DNA of 64,000 bases from Deferribacteres bacterium. Its GTDB lineage: Bacteria; Chrysiogenota; Deferribacteres; Deferribacterales; Geovibrionaceae. The DNA is taken from positions 62,001-126,000 of the forward strand of contig JAEWZN010000007.1 in assembly GCA_023395255.1 (NCBI GenBank), read 5' to 3'. Within the stretch, counting starts at the first letter, position 1. Each line of letters opens with the position of its first letter. This document shows, one piece after another, positions 32,492 to 40,412 of this stretch. The notes under the pieces were generated by a model, which was not told where the DNA came from, searched no databases, and was given only the letters and a program-made list of their open reading frames with translations. Position numbers and translations under genes: made by a program.

Positions 32492-34399
32492 CTAAAGCCC
32501 GCTGATCATCTCCGCGGCTTTTTTGGGGTTGTGCGGAAGGATCTTTCTGGCAAGCTTAACCTTCTCCAGCTTCTCCTTGTCGTTCTTATTGGCAAGCTCA
32601 AGCCTGTGGAGCTTTGCGTAAAGAAGGTTGTAGTCGCCGAGGGCGTTTGCGTATTTCTTGTCATCGAACGGAATTGACATATCAATCCCTTTAACATCCC
32701 ACACATTGCCGGAATTCACGAAGGGCATGAAATCTTCAACATCGCGCTCATCAACAGTGACGGGGGCTTCGTTCTTCCAGTCGGTGAAAAACAGACCTTT
32801 CTTTGTTGCCTTGATGGTGTAGCTTCCATTAAAGGTTTTCTTCACATCGTTCATGTTGTCATAAGTCCACCATGAGGTAGCAATCTGGTCATGCGATGAG
32901 TGGCAGGATTCGCAGTTCCTTGCCTTGCCTATGGAGTGGCTCATTTTGTCCATCTGAATCCATGCAAGCATCTTGCCGTTCTTTTTCAGCTTGGATGTAC
33001 CGTTCATGATGTACATATCGTTCACTTCGTCCGGCTTCCTCTCGACCGTAAAATCCTTCTCGCCTATTTTCGCATTGCCTTTGACAGTCATAGGCTCTAT
33101 CTCGCGGAGGATAAGTTTGTTCACCTTTTTCACATCCTCTTTGATGTTCAGTACAGCCATGGGATAGGGCTTCATGGGTATCCACACGCCTCTTTCGGGG
33201 TGTTTAACAAGCGTGGGCATGCTTCTTGTGCCGTAATATTCTTTATGCTTGGTCAGCGCCTTCACCTGCCCTTCCTGCTTGCCGGGACCCCAGAAGGTGA
33301 ACTGGTATGCGCCCACAGACTGAATGTGGCAGGATGTGCAATCCACATTGCCGTGATCCTCGCTTTCAAGCGCAGCCTGATATATATCCTCATGGCAGCT
33401 TTTGCAGGATTCGCGGGCGGACTGGGAACTCAGGTGACCATAGCTGTGGTTTTCCATCTTGTGGCAGTCGTTGCAGGTTACGCCGTTTGCCATGTGCACA
33501 TCATCCGGAAGCTCGTTCACGGGGAAAGCGAACGCACCCCTCATGTAGCCTGCGCCTCTTCTCCTGTCCATGGGTCCGGCATGGCAGATTGTGCCTTTGC
33601 CGTTTCCGTAGCATGAGAGGGGTTCGGGATCTTTTTTAAAGGTGTGGCGGGCGTTTGATGCCTTATATCCCTGATAGTGGCAGTCGCTGCAGCTTGCGTG
33701 GCACTGGTTGCAGTTTCTGGCTGAGCCGTCGTTGTGCGCCTTCGGGTATTCCACGGCAAGTTCGCCGCTGATAGCCTCATGGTTGTCGCCGAACCATGCT
33801 CCGCAGTTCTGGGGGCCGGGTTTCAGATCGCTGAATTTTTTGTACCCTCTCTGGTATCTGTTCTGCCCCATGCTGGAGACGTTGTATTCCTTAACCTCGT
33901 TCTCGTGGCATTTTCCGCAGGTTTTTTCCGCAATGGAGGGATCATATGCCATGGTTTCGGGATCGTGGTCATGGTAGAAAAGCTGTGCGAGAACGGCAAT
34001 TCCCTGAGCTTTGGCTTTTTCGGGATCAGGCTTTCTCATCAGGTATGCGAAGGGAACCTTCCCTTGAGGCTGAATGGGGTCGTAATTTGTGATGTCCCTG
34101 CCGACTGCCTGATACTTGTGGTTTTTGCCCACAGCGGCGTAAAAGGGACGGGGCATTCCTTTGTGCGCCTCTTCCGCAGTCATTCCGGCGGGATTGCCGA
34201 GGTGGCAGTCCTCACAGGCGACTTCGCCCATGTTAACTTCCTTTTCAACCTCCGCAGGGTCGAGATAAAGCTGAGGGTAGCCGAGTTTTTCCATCTCCGC
34301 CTTGCTTCCGTGGCAGGCGATGCAGGATGACTTTTCCGCAGCCTGCGCAGCGCCGAAGCTGAAAAGCATCATAAGACAGACTATTATAAGTTTCTTCAT
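32492..34399 (-). CDS. Multiheme c-type cytochrome (nine CXXCH plus one CX8CH)
   Basis: I start at the ATG at 34399, which has GGAGG upstream and begins a signal peptide (MKKLIIVCLMMLF, cut near AQA); the protein has 635 residues. Canonical heme motifs are at about residues 26 (CIACH), 62 (CEDCH), 161 (CGKCH), 230 (CNQCH), 237 (CSDCH), 309 (CNDCH), 332 (CKSCH), 354 (CTSCH) and near 510 (CESCH). At 263-273 Cys and CH are separated by eight residues, a possible atypical heme site. The C-terminal 120 residues are heme-free and lysine-rich. It is a periplasmic or cell-surface electron-transfer protein or reductase; the closest impression is an HAO-like multiheme protein. The substrate is unknown. 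A sigma-54 promoter precedes it. Confidence 0.88.
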   Translation of the reverse strand: MKKLIIVCLMMLFSFGAAQAAEKSSCIACHGSKAEMEKLGYPQLYLDPAEVEKEVNMGEVACEDCHLGNPAGMTAEEAHKGMPRPFYAAVGKNHKYQAVGRDITNYDPIQPQGKVPFAYLMRKPDPEKAKAQGIAVLAQLFYHDHDPETMAYDPSIAEKTCGKCHENEVKEYNVSSMGQNRYQRGYKKFSDLKPGPQNCGAWFGDNHEAISGELAVEYPKAHNDGSARNCNQCHASCSDCHYQGYKASNARHTFKKDPEPLSCYGNGKGTICHAGPMDRRRGAGYMRGAFAFPVNELPDDVHMANGVTCNDCHKMENHSYGHLSSQSARESCKSCHEDIYQAALESEDHGNVDCTSCHIQSVGAYQFTFWGPGKQEGQVKALTKHKEYYGTRSMPTLVKHPERGVWIPMKPYPMAVLNIKEDVKKVNKLILREIEPMTVKGNAKIGEKDFTVERKPDEVNDMYIMNGTSKLKKNGKMLAWIQMDKMSHSIGKARNCESCHSSHDQIATSWWTYDNMNDVKKTFNGSYTIKATKKGLFFTDWKNEAPVTVDERDVEDFMPFVNSGNVWDVKGIDMSIPFDDKKYANALGDYNLLYAKLHRLELANKNDKEKLEKVKLARKILPHNPKKAAEMISGL

Positions 34400-34430
34400 A
34401 AAATAAACCTCCGTGTACTGCGATCTGTTG

Positions 34431-34446
34431 AGCAACGCGCATTCCA
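34431..34446 (-). promoter_or_regulatory. Sigma-54 (-24/-12) promoter of the cytochrome gene
   Basis: The minus strand reads TGGAATGCGCGTTGCT: GG and GC exactly ten bases apart, with the TTGCT -12 box matching the sigma-54 consensus. Transcription would start near 34421, leaving a short leader with the RBS. Confidence 0.6.
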
Positions 34447-34532
34447 CGGAGGCAGAAAACATTATGGAAGGAATTTATCTGATTTAATATGTGTTTACGG
34501 TTTTAGCAAAGGCTAGTTTTCCGCTAGGAATC

Positions 34533-34568
34533 TTGCATTATGCAAATGCAGTTTCTTGCAATTTGCAA
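34533..34568. promoter_or_regulatory. Tandem palindromes, probable enhancer sites for a sigma-54 activator
   Basis: TTGCATTATGCAA (34533-34545) and TTGCAATTTGCAA (34556-34568) are near-identical 13-base palindromes 23 bases apart. They lie about 110-150 bases upstream of the predicted sigma-54 start site, a normal position for NtrC-type activators. Confidence 0.6.
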
Positions 34569-34576
34569 AAAGACAG

Positions 34577-34834
34577 CTACTTACCGTCTTTAATTTGACT
34601 ATGGTACTTGACATAACCTTCTTCATCGAAATTAAAATTATCATTAACAATATATCCATCGGGAACTGGATCTAAGAATACATACCAAATTTTTCCTCTG
34701 TATGTTTCAACAGTACTTTCTGCCCATCTTATTTTGTGCTGGACTTCTCTTAAAGAGAACGCCCTGTTCTGTTGCTTTGCATCATTAAAAAAGTGAAAAA
34801 CTGCTCTTGCCTTCCTACTTCTGTCTCTTCCCAT
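34577..34834 (-). CDS. Small hypothetical protein, AT-rich
   Basis: The ATG at 34834 has GAGG upstream and gives 85 residues. The N-terminal half is basic and helical (GRDRSRKARAVFHFFNDAKQQ) with FSLREVQHKIRWAESTVETYRGKIW resembling a winged-helix DNA-binding element. The C-terminus is acidic. Its base composition is lower in GC than its neighbours, which suggests transfer. It lies between the sigma-54 regulator and the cytochrome, on the same strand. No family is recognised. Confidence 0.55.
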   Translation of the reverse strand: MGRDRSRKARAVFHFFNDAKQQNRAFSLREVQHKIRWAESTVETYRGKIWYVFLDPVPDGYIVNDNFNFDEEGYVKYHSQIKDGK

Positions 34835-34921
34835 ACTTGTTACCTCATTTTTAGTTAAAAGCGGGCAATAAGCATATGCTAACAAAAAATTATGGAAAGA
34901 TCATGCCAAAGTCAAAAAACC

Positions 34922-36205
34922 TCACCCTATGCCGTATTCCTTGAGCCTGCGGTATATGGTGGAGGCATCTATGCCGAGAATTTCGGCGGCTTTTGTCTTG
35001 CTTCCTCCGGCATCACTCAGTGCGGCAAGTATATGCTCCCGCACAACATCGTCCAGCTTTCGGGAAGTTCCCCTTCCCGCCGGATCGGGCATATGGAGTG
35101 ACGCAGGGGATATAATATGCCCTGTTTCCAGTATCACAGCCCGTTCTATGATGTTCGAGAGTTCGCGGACATTGCCCGGATATGAATAATTTTCCAGAAA
35201 CCTCACGGAATCTGCCGAGAAGCCCTCTATCTTCGGATTTATGTGGCGGAACCTGCCGAGAAAATACTCCGCCAGCGGCATTATATCCTCTTTTCTTTCC
35301 CTTAACGGCGGAACCTTAATCTCCACCACGTTCAGCCTGTAGTACAGATCCTTGCGGAAAGTGCCGTTTTCGGCCTCCTCTGCGGGATTGCGGTTGGTGG
35401 CGGCGATGAAGCGGACGTTCGCTGTTTTCTGCTCAACTGAACCCAGAGGATAGTAGGTTTTTGTCTCTATGAAACGCAGAAGCTTTGACTGCGAGGGGAG
35501 GGGGAGTTCGCCTATCTCATCCAGAAAGAGTGTTCCCCGCTCCGCAGCAGAAACAAGCCCGCGCTTATTGGAATCTGCTCCGGTGAATGCCCCTTTGCGG
35601 TAGCCGAAGAGCTCGCTCTCGAAAAGCTGTTCCTGCATATTGCCGCAGTTCACCGCCACGAAGGGCGCAGTTCTGCGGGCTGATACACCGTGTATGAAGC
35701 GGGCGATGATCTCTTTTCCGCTGCCTGTTTCCCCTGTGATGAGCACGCCGCTGTCCGCCTTGGCGGCACGGGCGGCAAGCTGCATTATATCTTCAAACCT
35801 GCGTGACTTATAGACGGGTGCAAAGCTTCCGGCGCTCTGTCTTCCGAAGTCTATGAGGGTTCGGATCTGCTCCAGCTTTTTTATGAGAATGTCCGGATCC
35901 ACAGGCTTGAGGATATAGTCGTATGCTCCGCTTTTTATGGCGTTGACCGATTCGGTGACGGTTCCGTAGCCGGTCATCAGTATGAGGCGCACTTCGGGCA
36001 TCTCCTCACGCAGGGCTTCCAGAAGCCCAAACCCGGTCATCCCCGGCATACGCACGTCAGAGACCACAGCGTCCGCACCGGAGCTTTTTATATGCGCCAG
36101 CGCCGTTTCCGGCTCATAGAACGCGGTAACGTTAAACTCGTTCTCCAGGCTCTTTTTCAGAAGCCCGCAGAGTGTTCTGTCATCCTCAACTATCACAACT
36201 TTCAT
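34922..36205 (-). CDS. Sigma-54-dependent response regulator (NtrC family)
   Basis: The 427-residue protein has an N-terminal receiver (VVIVEDD; phospho-acceptor Asp in VVSDVRMPGM; conserved Lys in YILKPVD), an AAA+ domain with Walker A GETGSGKE, the sigma-54 contact loop GAFTGAD and LFLDEIGELP, and a C-terminal Fis-type helix-turn-helix (SKTKAAEILGIDASTIYRRL). It activates sigma-54 RNA polymerase when phosphorylated. The kinase gene upstream overlaps it by 20 bases, making them a pair. The sigma-54 promoter and tandem palindromes before the cytochrome gene are its probable targets. Confidence 0.95.
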   Translation of the reverse strand: MKVVIVEDDRTLCGLLKKSLENEFNVTAFYEPETALAHIKSSGADAVVSDVRMPGMTGFGLLEALREEMPEVRLILMTGYGTVTESVNAIKSGAYDYILKPVDPDILIKKLEQIRTLIDFGRQSAGSFAPVYKSRRFEDIMQLAARAAKADSGVLITGETGSGKEIIARFIHGVSARRTAPFVAVNCGNMQEQLFESELFGYRKGAFTGADSNKRGLVSAAERGTLFLDEIGELPLPSQSKLLRFIETKTYYPLGSVEQKTANVRFIAATNRNPAEEAENGTFRKDLYYRLNVVEIKVPPLRERKEDIMPLAEYFLGRFRHINPKIEGFSADSVRFLENYSYPGNVRELSNIIERAVILETGHIISPASLHMPDPAGRGTSRKLDDVVREHILAALSDAGGSKTKAAEILGIDASTIYRRLKEYGIG

Positions 36206-38015
36206 TAAATTCGCACCTTATCGCAGTCCCTTTCCCTTTTTCGCTTCTCACGCTGATTTTGCCGCCGTGTTCGGTTATTATCCTGTGGGTGATGGAGAGT
36301 CCGAGACCTGTTCCCTTGTCCGGCGATTTTGTCGTGAAGAACGGATCGAATATCTTCTCCAGCTTTTCAGGCTCAATGCCGCTGCCGTTGTCCTCAGTGT
36401 CAAGAATAACCTTTCCGTTCTCCCTGAAAAGGCGGAACACCACCCTTCCGGACGGGAAAACCGCATCCACGGCGTTCACTGCAATATTCAGAAACGCCTG
36501 ATTTATAAGCGTCCGGCAGCCGTCAATATATGCATCCTCAAGCTCGGTTTCTATAACCACTCCGCCGCCCGCCCGCATGAACCGCACAGTTTCGCCGACT
36601 ATTTCTTTAAGGTTCAGCCGCTCCTTTGCGCAGCTGTCATAACCGTCCGCCACAAGGCGTTTCATGGAGGCGATGATTCCGACACACCTTTCCGCCTGTG
36701 CCTTAACCGCCCGAACCTCGTCAGTGGAGCCGCATTCCTTTTCTATGATCCCCGCCGCAAGGAGGATGGAGTTCAGCGGTGTTGAAAGCTCGTGGGAAAC
36801 TCCTGCGCTGAGTATGCTAAGTGATGAAAGCCTGTCTGCAAGCTCCATCCTTTTCTGCGCTGTTTCCCTCTCTTTTATATGATTCCGCAGGGATACCGCC
36901 ATTTCCTGAACCTTGGCGGCTATGTCCCCCAGTTCGTCCGTGTAGTCCTCTTTTATCTCGTAATCCAGATTTCCCCTGCCGTAGTTTTCCAGAGCCTTTT
37001 TCAGCCCGCCCAGAGGTTTAAGGAACTTTTCCGCGAATATGAAGGCAGTGAGAACAGCCATAAAAACAGACAGTGAAAGGACGAGTATGAACCCCGTTTT
37101 AAGAGCGCGGAGATTGCGGAAGGCGTACTTTGAGTCGATCACAGTGCAGACTTTCCATGAAATATCCGTCCCTTCGTAGGGGTAAACTGTGGTGTATCCG
37201 AGGAAATCGCCGTTTTTCAGGCGGATTATGCCGTCCAGCCCTTTGATTACTTCATCAAAGACATCCGCTCCGTAAACCGTCTGGAAGCGGTGGTCATGCT
37301 GCATCTGGTTTGCAAATTCGTAGCTCTTGTTTTTATGAAAAAGGAAAATTCCGTGGCGGTCGGGATTGATCTTGTTTTTCTCCACTATGAACGAATGCCC
37401 TTCGTTGCGGTTAAGCCTGTTAACCACCTCGCCGAGGCGTTCGCCCCAGTAGTTCACCACCAGATACCCCGCATGCTCTGATCCGGCAAAGTATGGAACA
37501 ACAGTGCGGATCATTGACGGGCAGAAGCTCACCGCATCGGGAAGAAACCCCCGTTCAAACTTGCTGAACAGAATCTCAGGCCGCTCAAGCTCAGCCGCAT
37601 CCTGTATGAAATCCTTGGAGGAAATATCTATGGGTTCGTAGTCCGCTTCGCCGGAAAGGTTTTCGCACTCACGCATGAAAACCTGAATCTTCCCATCCTT
37701 ATCCACAAGGCGTATCGCCTGAACCTCACGGATATTATTGCAGTAGTCCATAAAAAGGGTTTCGGCGCGTTCCTTCCCCTCGCCGTGGAAAATGAAGCGG
37801 CTGTTGACGGGGTTAGTGTAGAGACCGTAGGTTACTGAGCGGATATGCCCCAGAAAGTCGGAAACGGTGCGCTTGTCCGCACGGAGGAGCTCGGCGGTGC
37901 GCTTCTGTATTTCAAAAAGCACAGCCTTCTGCGACTGCGAATAATAAACACCTGTGGAAAAAACAAGAACCACAGTAACAAGAATGCTGATCCATACCGC
38001 AAGTTTTTTGCTCAT
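36186..38015 (-). CDS. Membrane sensor histidine kinase paired with the NtrC-type regulator
   Basis: The 609-residue protein has a membrane helix at residues 5-25, a periplasmic double-Cache region of about 270 residues, a second helix near 310, a HAMP linker (EKFLKPLGGLKKALENYGRGNLDYEI), HisKA (AGVSHELSTPLNSI) and HATPase_c (NIAVNAVDAV, DNGSGI, FDPFFTTKS, GTGLGLSI). It should sense a small periplasmic ligand and phosphorylate the downstream regulator, whose gene overlaps its end. Confidence 0.93.
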   Translation of the reverse strand: MSKKLAVWISILVTVVLVFSTGVYYSQSQKAVLFEIQKRTAELLRADKRTVSDFLGHIRSVTYGLYTNPVNSRFIFHGEGKERAETLFMDYCNNIREVQAIRLVDKDGKIQVFMRECENLSGEADYEPIDISSKDFIQDAAELERPEILFSKFERGFLPDAVSFCPSMIRTVVPYFAGSEHAGYLVVNYWGERLGEVVNRLNRNEGHSFIVEKNKINPDRHGIFLFHKNKSYEFANQMQHDHRFQTVYGADVFDEVIKGLDGIIRLKNGDFLGYTTVYPYEGTDISWKVCTVIDSKYAFRNLRALKTGFILVLSLSVFMAVLTAFIFAEKFLKPLGGLKKALENYGRGNLDYEIKEDYTDELGDIAAKVQEMAVSLRNHIKERETAQKRMELADRLSSLSILSAGVSHELSTPLNSILLAAGIIEKECGSTDEVRAVKAQAERCVGIIASMKRLVADGYDSCAKERLNLKEIVGETVRFMRAGGGVVIETELEDAYIDGCRTLINQAFLNIAVNAVDAVFPSGRVVFRLFRENGKVILDTEDNGSGIEPEKLEKIFDPFFTTKSPDKGTGLGLSITHRIITEHGGKISVRSEKGKGTAIRCEFNESCDS

Positions 38016-38079
38016 GGATGAATGATAATCCCAGATGAGGAATTAAGTCAAATCGATAAAAAAGCAACCCTTCTGTTTA

Positions 38080-38829
38080 TCAGCCGCTGAGGCTGAAGCG
38101 CACAGGGAGTTCAACAGTAACTTCTTCCCCGGTGTGATTTTCGTACGGCGCAGCACGGTAAACGCTCTCAAATGCCTCTTTGTCCAAAGCCTTAAAGCCT
38201 GAGCTCAGTATAATCTCTGTTTTTTCAACCCCGCCGTTTTCCGTGAGGTAAACCCTCAGCATAACTGTTCCGTTCCAGCCCATTCTTCTTGCCAATTGAG
38301 GATAAGTAAGCTGCGAACGCACCTTCTGCCGCATGTGTTCGGTGAGAAAGCTCATTTCCTGTTCGGTAAGAGCAGGGGCAACAGCCTCAGGCGCTGATTC
38401 CGCAGACAGGGCGGAGGGGAAATGCATTGCCGCCTGTTTTTCAGCAGGCTCAGATTCCGAATCTGTTTTTTTCTCTCTTCCGGAAACAATTTCCGCACCG
38501 GATTCATCGGGCTCTTCGTGGAGTATCTGCTCAACGGCTTTCGCTGAGACAGCGGGATGCTCTGCGGGAGGTTTCGGTTTTAGGGATACAGAGGCAGAAG
38601 AGGACGGAGCTTTTGCTTCTGAGACGAGGAACTCATGCTTAGGCTCCGCCGCCCTGTATCTGCTTATGAGTGTTACGGCAACGGAACCCCCGGATTCCGC
38701 TGTACTTTTTATCTGAATCGGCTCCGCAAGATGCAGAACTATAATATGAACCAGTACGGAAAAGCCTGTGAAAACAATCAGGCGGGAGTTTCCGTCATTG
38801 TGCCTGTCTGCCTGTATCTTCAACATCAT
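38080..38829 (-). CDS. tonB: TonB-like energy transducer
   Basis: The frame can start earlier, but the ATG at 38829 fits a short cytoplasmic N-terminus before the single membrane helix (LIVFTGFSVLVHIIVL). A Pro/Ala/Glu-rich periplasmic spacer follows, then a TonB C-terminal domain (VRSQLTYPQLARRMGWNGTVMLRVYLTENGGV, SSGFKALDKEAFESV, VELPVRFSL). It links the proton motive force to outer-membrane receptors. It overlaps the preceding membrane-NTPase gene and is the third gene of the receptor operon, so it probably serves that receptor. Confidence 0.87.
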   Translation of the reverse strand: MMLKIQADRHNDGNSRLIVFTGFSVLVHIIVLHLAEPIQIKSTAESGGSVAVTLISRYRAAEPKHEFLVSEAKAPSSSASVSLKPKPPAEHPAVSAKAVEQILHEEPDESGAEIVSGREKKTDSESEPAEKQAAMHFPSALSAESAPEAVAPALTEQEMSFLTEHMRQKVRSQLTYPQLARRMGWNGTVMLRVYLTENGGVEKTEIILSSGFKALDKEAFESVYRAAPYENHTGEEVTVELPVRFSLSG

Positions 38830-40411
38830 ATATTTCCACATTTCTGAGACCGTAGCGGGAGCATACTGCATCAACTAGGTTCTGCCTCACAGTTATGACG
38901 GGTATCGCGCCTCCGGCTGTGACCTTTTTAAGAAGGCTGTCCCATCCGCCGCCCCGAATCTCATAGCGTCCTATTTCATCAAGAACCGTATAAACATTTT
39001 TGTACGGGGCATCACCCATGCTTTTTTCCCCGAATGCCAGCCCGTCGGCATCAAACACAAAGCCGCTTTTACTGCGTCTGCACAATTCGGCGGGTTCACC
39101 TGTTTTTATATCTCGGATCCTGTAGCCTGTTTTCATACCGTCCTCATATATGCCTTCCGCTGTAAACCCCCTGACATCTGCTCCATCAGGCAGTGTTTTG
39201 AGAAAAGCCTTAAGATAAGATGTTTTGCCTCCGTTAACCTCACCGGTAATGAGTATCGCCTTGCTTCCGCCGCTGTCCAGAACAGAGTCCATCATAACTG
39301 CTATACCGCTTACAGGGTTTCTCAGCAGCGCCTTAACATTTACATAGGGAGTCACTGTGCCAACAGTGCCCCACGCAAGCTCAAGCACCGAGTCTATTCT
39401 GTCGCCGTATCTGCGTCGGAAGAAGTCTGCTATCAGCGGATGCCCCATCTCGGAGACCAGTCCGCTCAGAGCGCATGTTGTTACAGATGCCCGCACAGCA
39501 AGCATTACACCCTCAAGAAATCCATGAGTGCTGAAGAAGCTGCCTTCCGGTGATTTCAGCACGAAACCGGAAATAAACGATACAACCGCTATTGGCAGCC
39601 ATACCTTCCACGAGGCAAACCGTTTCAGAAAGCTTCTGTACCTGACAGAAACAGCCAGCGAGTAAACCAGCAGCACATATGCGAGCCACTCACTTTTATC
39701 CATAAAGCCCACGACAGCGACTATCACCCCTATGTGCAGAAACAGCCACAGGAGTGAATAACGCCCCGCGCGGCCATGCATAACAGAGCCCAATGGAGCA
39801 CCCTGCTTTATTCCGAATGTTATGGGTTCACCACTTCCCTTGCTTCTCGCTGCTGCCGCACAGCCTATGACAGAAGCACCTGCACCGAGAACAAAACTCA
39901 GCGCAAATATAAAAACTATACCGTACACAGGGCTGACAAACGGGAGTTCAAAACCTGTGGCTGCTTTTTCAAAAAGCTGCTCATAAACAATATATATGCT
40001 GGCTCCGTAAAGCATCAGCAACCGGATTACTTTGTGAAGTACCGCCCACTGCATGGCGAGTCCGCCACTTACGAGGAAGCCTACGAAATTTCTCCCCAGA
40101 ATGCGTGTTCCCGCCTCAAACAGGAAGCTCTCAATGGTAATTGCTATCATCGGAACAACGACTTTAGGGCTGGGTGAAAAGGTTTTCAGCATAGCGGAGG
40201 TAAGTCCCGCCCTGTAAAACATCCCCTTGGTTCGCCATTTTGTTCCGAAGGCACTGAGCACTGCAATGCCTATTGCCGTGAGAAAATGCCCCTTAAAAGG
40301 GATCCTCAGATTATGAAGAAAAGAGCCGAGGGTCATCTCGGAGGTCCCCCAGACACCCCCCGCTATGGCTCCTTTTCTCCATTTATCGTCGCTGCTGTCG
40401 GCCAGTGACAT
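38795..40411 (-). CDS. Polytopic membrane protein fused to a THEP1-like NTPase
   Basis: The 538-residue protein has an N-terminal membrane domain of about 330 residues with some nine hydrophobic helices; the first part (GGVWGTSEMTLGSF, LTAIGIAVLSAF) recalls substrate-binding (S) components of ECF-type importers. Residues from about 390 form a P-loop NTPase of the THEP1 kind: Walker A ITGEVNGGKTS, VRGFTAEGIYEDG, YRIRDIKTGE and Walker B VLDEIGRYEIRGGGW. It lies between the TonB receptor (1-base gap) and TonB. An energised inner-membrane step for the same substrate is the simplest reading. The fusion is not one I recognise as characterised. Confidence 0.72.
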   Translation of the reverse strand: MSLADSSDDKWRKGAIAGGVWGTSEMTLGSFLHNLRIPFKGHFLTAIGIAVLSAFGTKWRTKGMFYRAGLTSAMLKTFSPSPKVVVPMIAITIESFLFEAGTRILGRNFVGFLVSGGLAMQWAVLHKVIRLLMLYGASIYIVYEQLFEKAATGFELPFVSPVYGIVFIFALSFVLGAGASVIGCAAAARSKGSGEPITFGIKQGAPLGSVMHGRAGRYSLLWLFLHIGVIVAVVGFMDKSEWLAYVLLVYSLAVSVRYRSFLKRFASWKVWLPIAVVSFISGFVLKSPEGSFFSTHGFLEGVMLAVRASVTTCALSGLVSEMGHPLIADFFRRRYGDRIDSVLELAWGTVGTVTPYVNVKALLRNPVSGIAVMMDSVLDSGGSKAILITGEVNGGKTSYLKAFLKTLPDGADVRGFTAEGIYEDGMKTGYRIRDIKTGEPAELCRRSKSGFVFDADGLAFGEKSMGDAPYKNVYTVLDEIGRYEIRGGGWDSLLKKVTAGGAIPVITVRQNLVDAVCSRYGLRNVEIYDVEDTGRQAQ

Positions 40412-40412
40412 A

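Noticed and set aside
32900-34330. Several long plus-strand frames opposite the multiheme cytochrome
   Set aside because: They are shadows of a Cys/His-rich minus-strand gene whose heme motifs are unmistakable.
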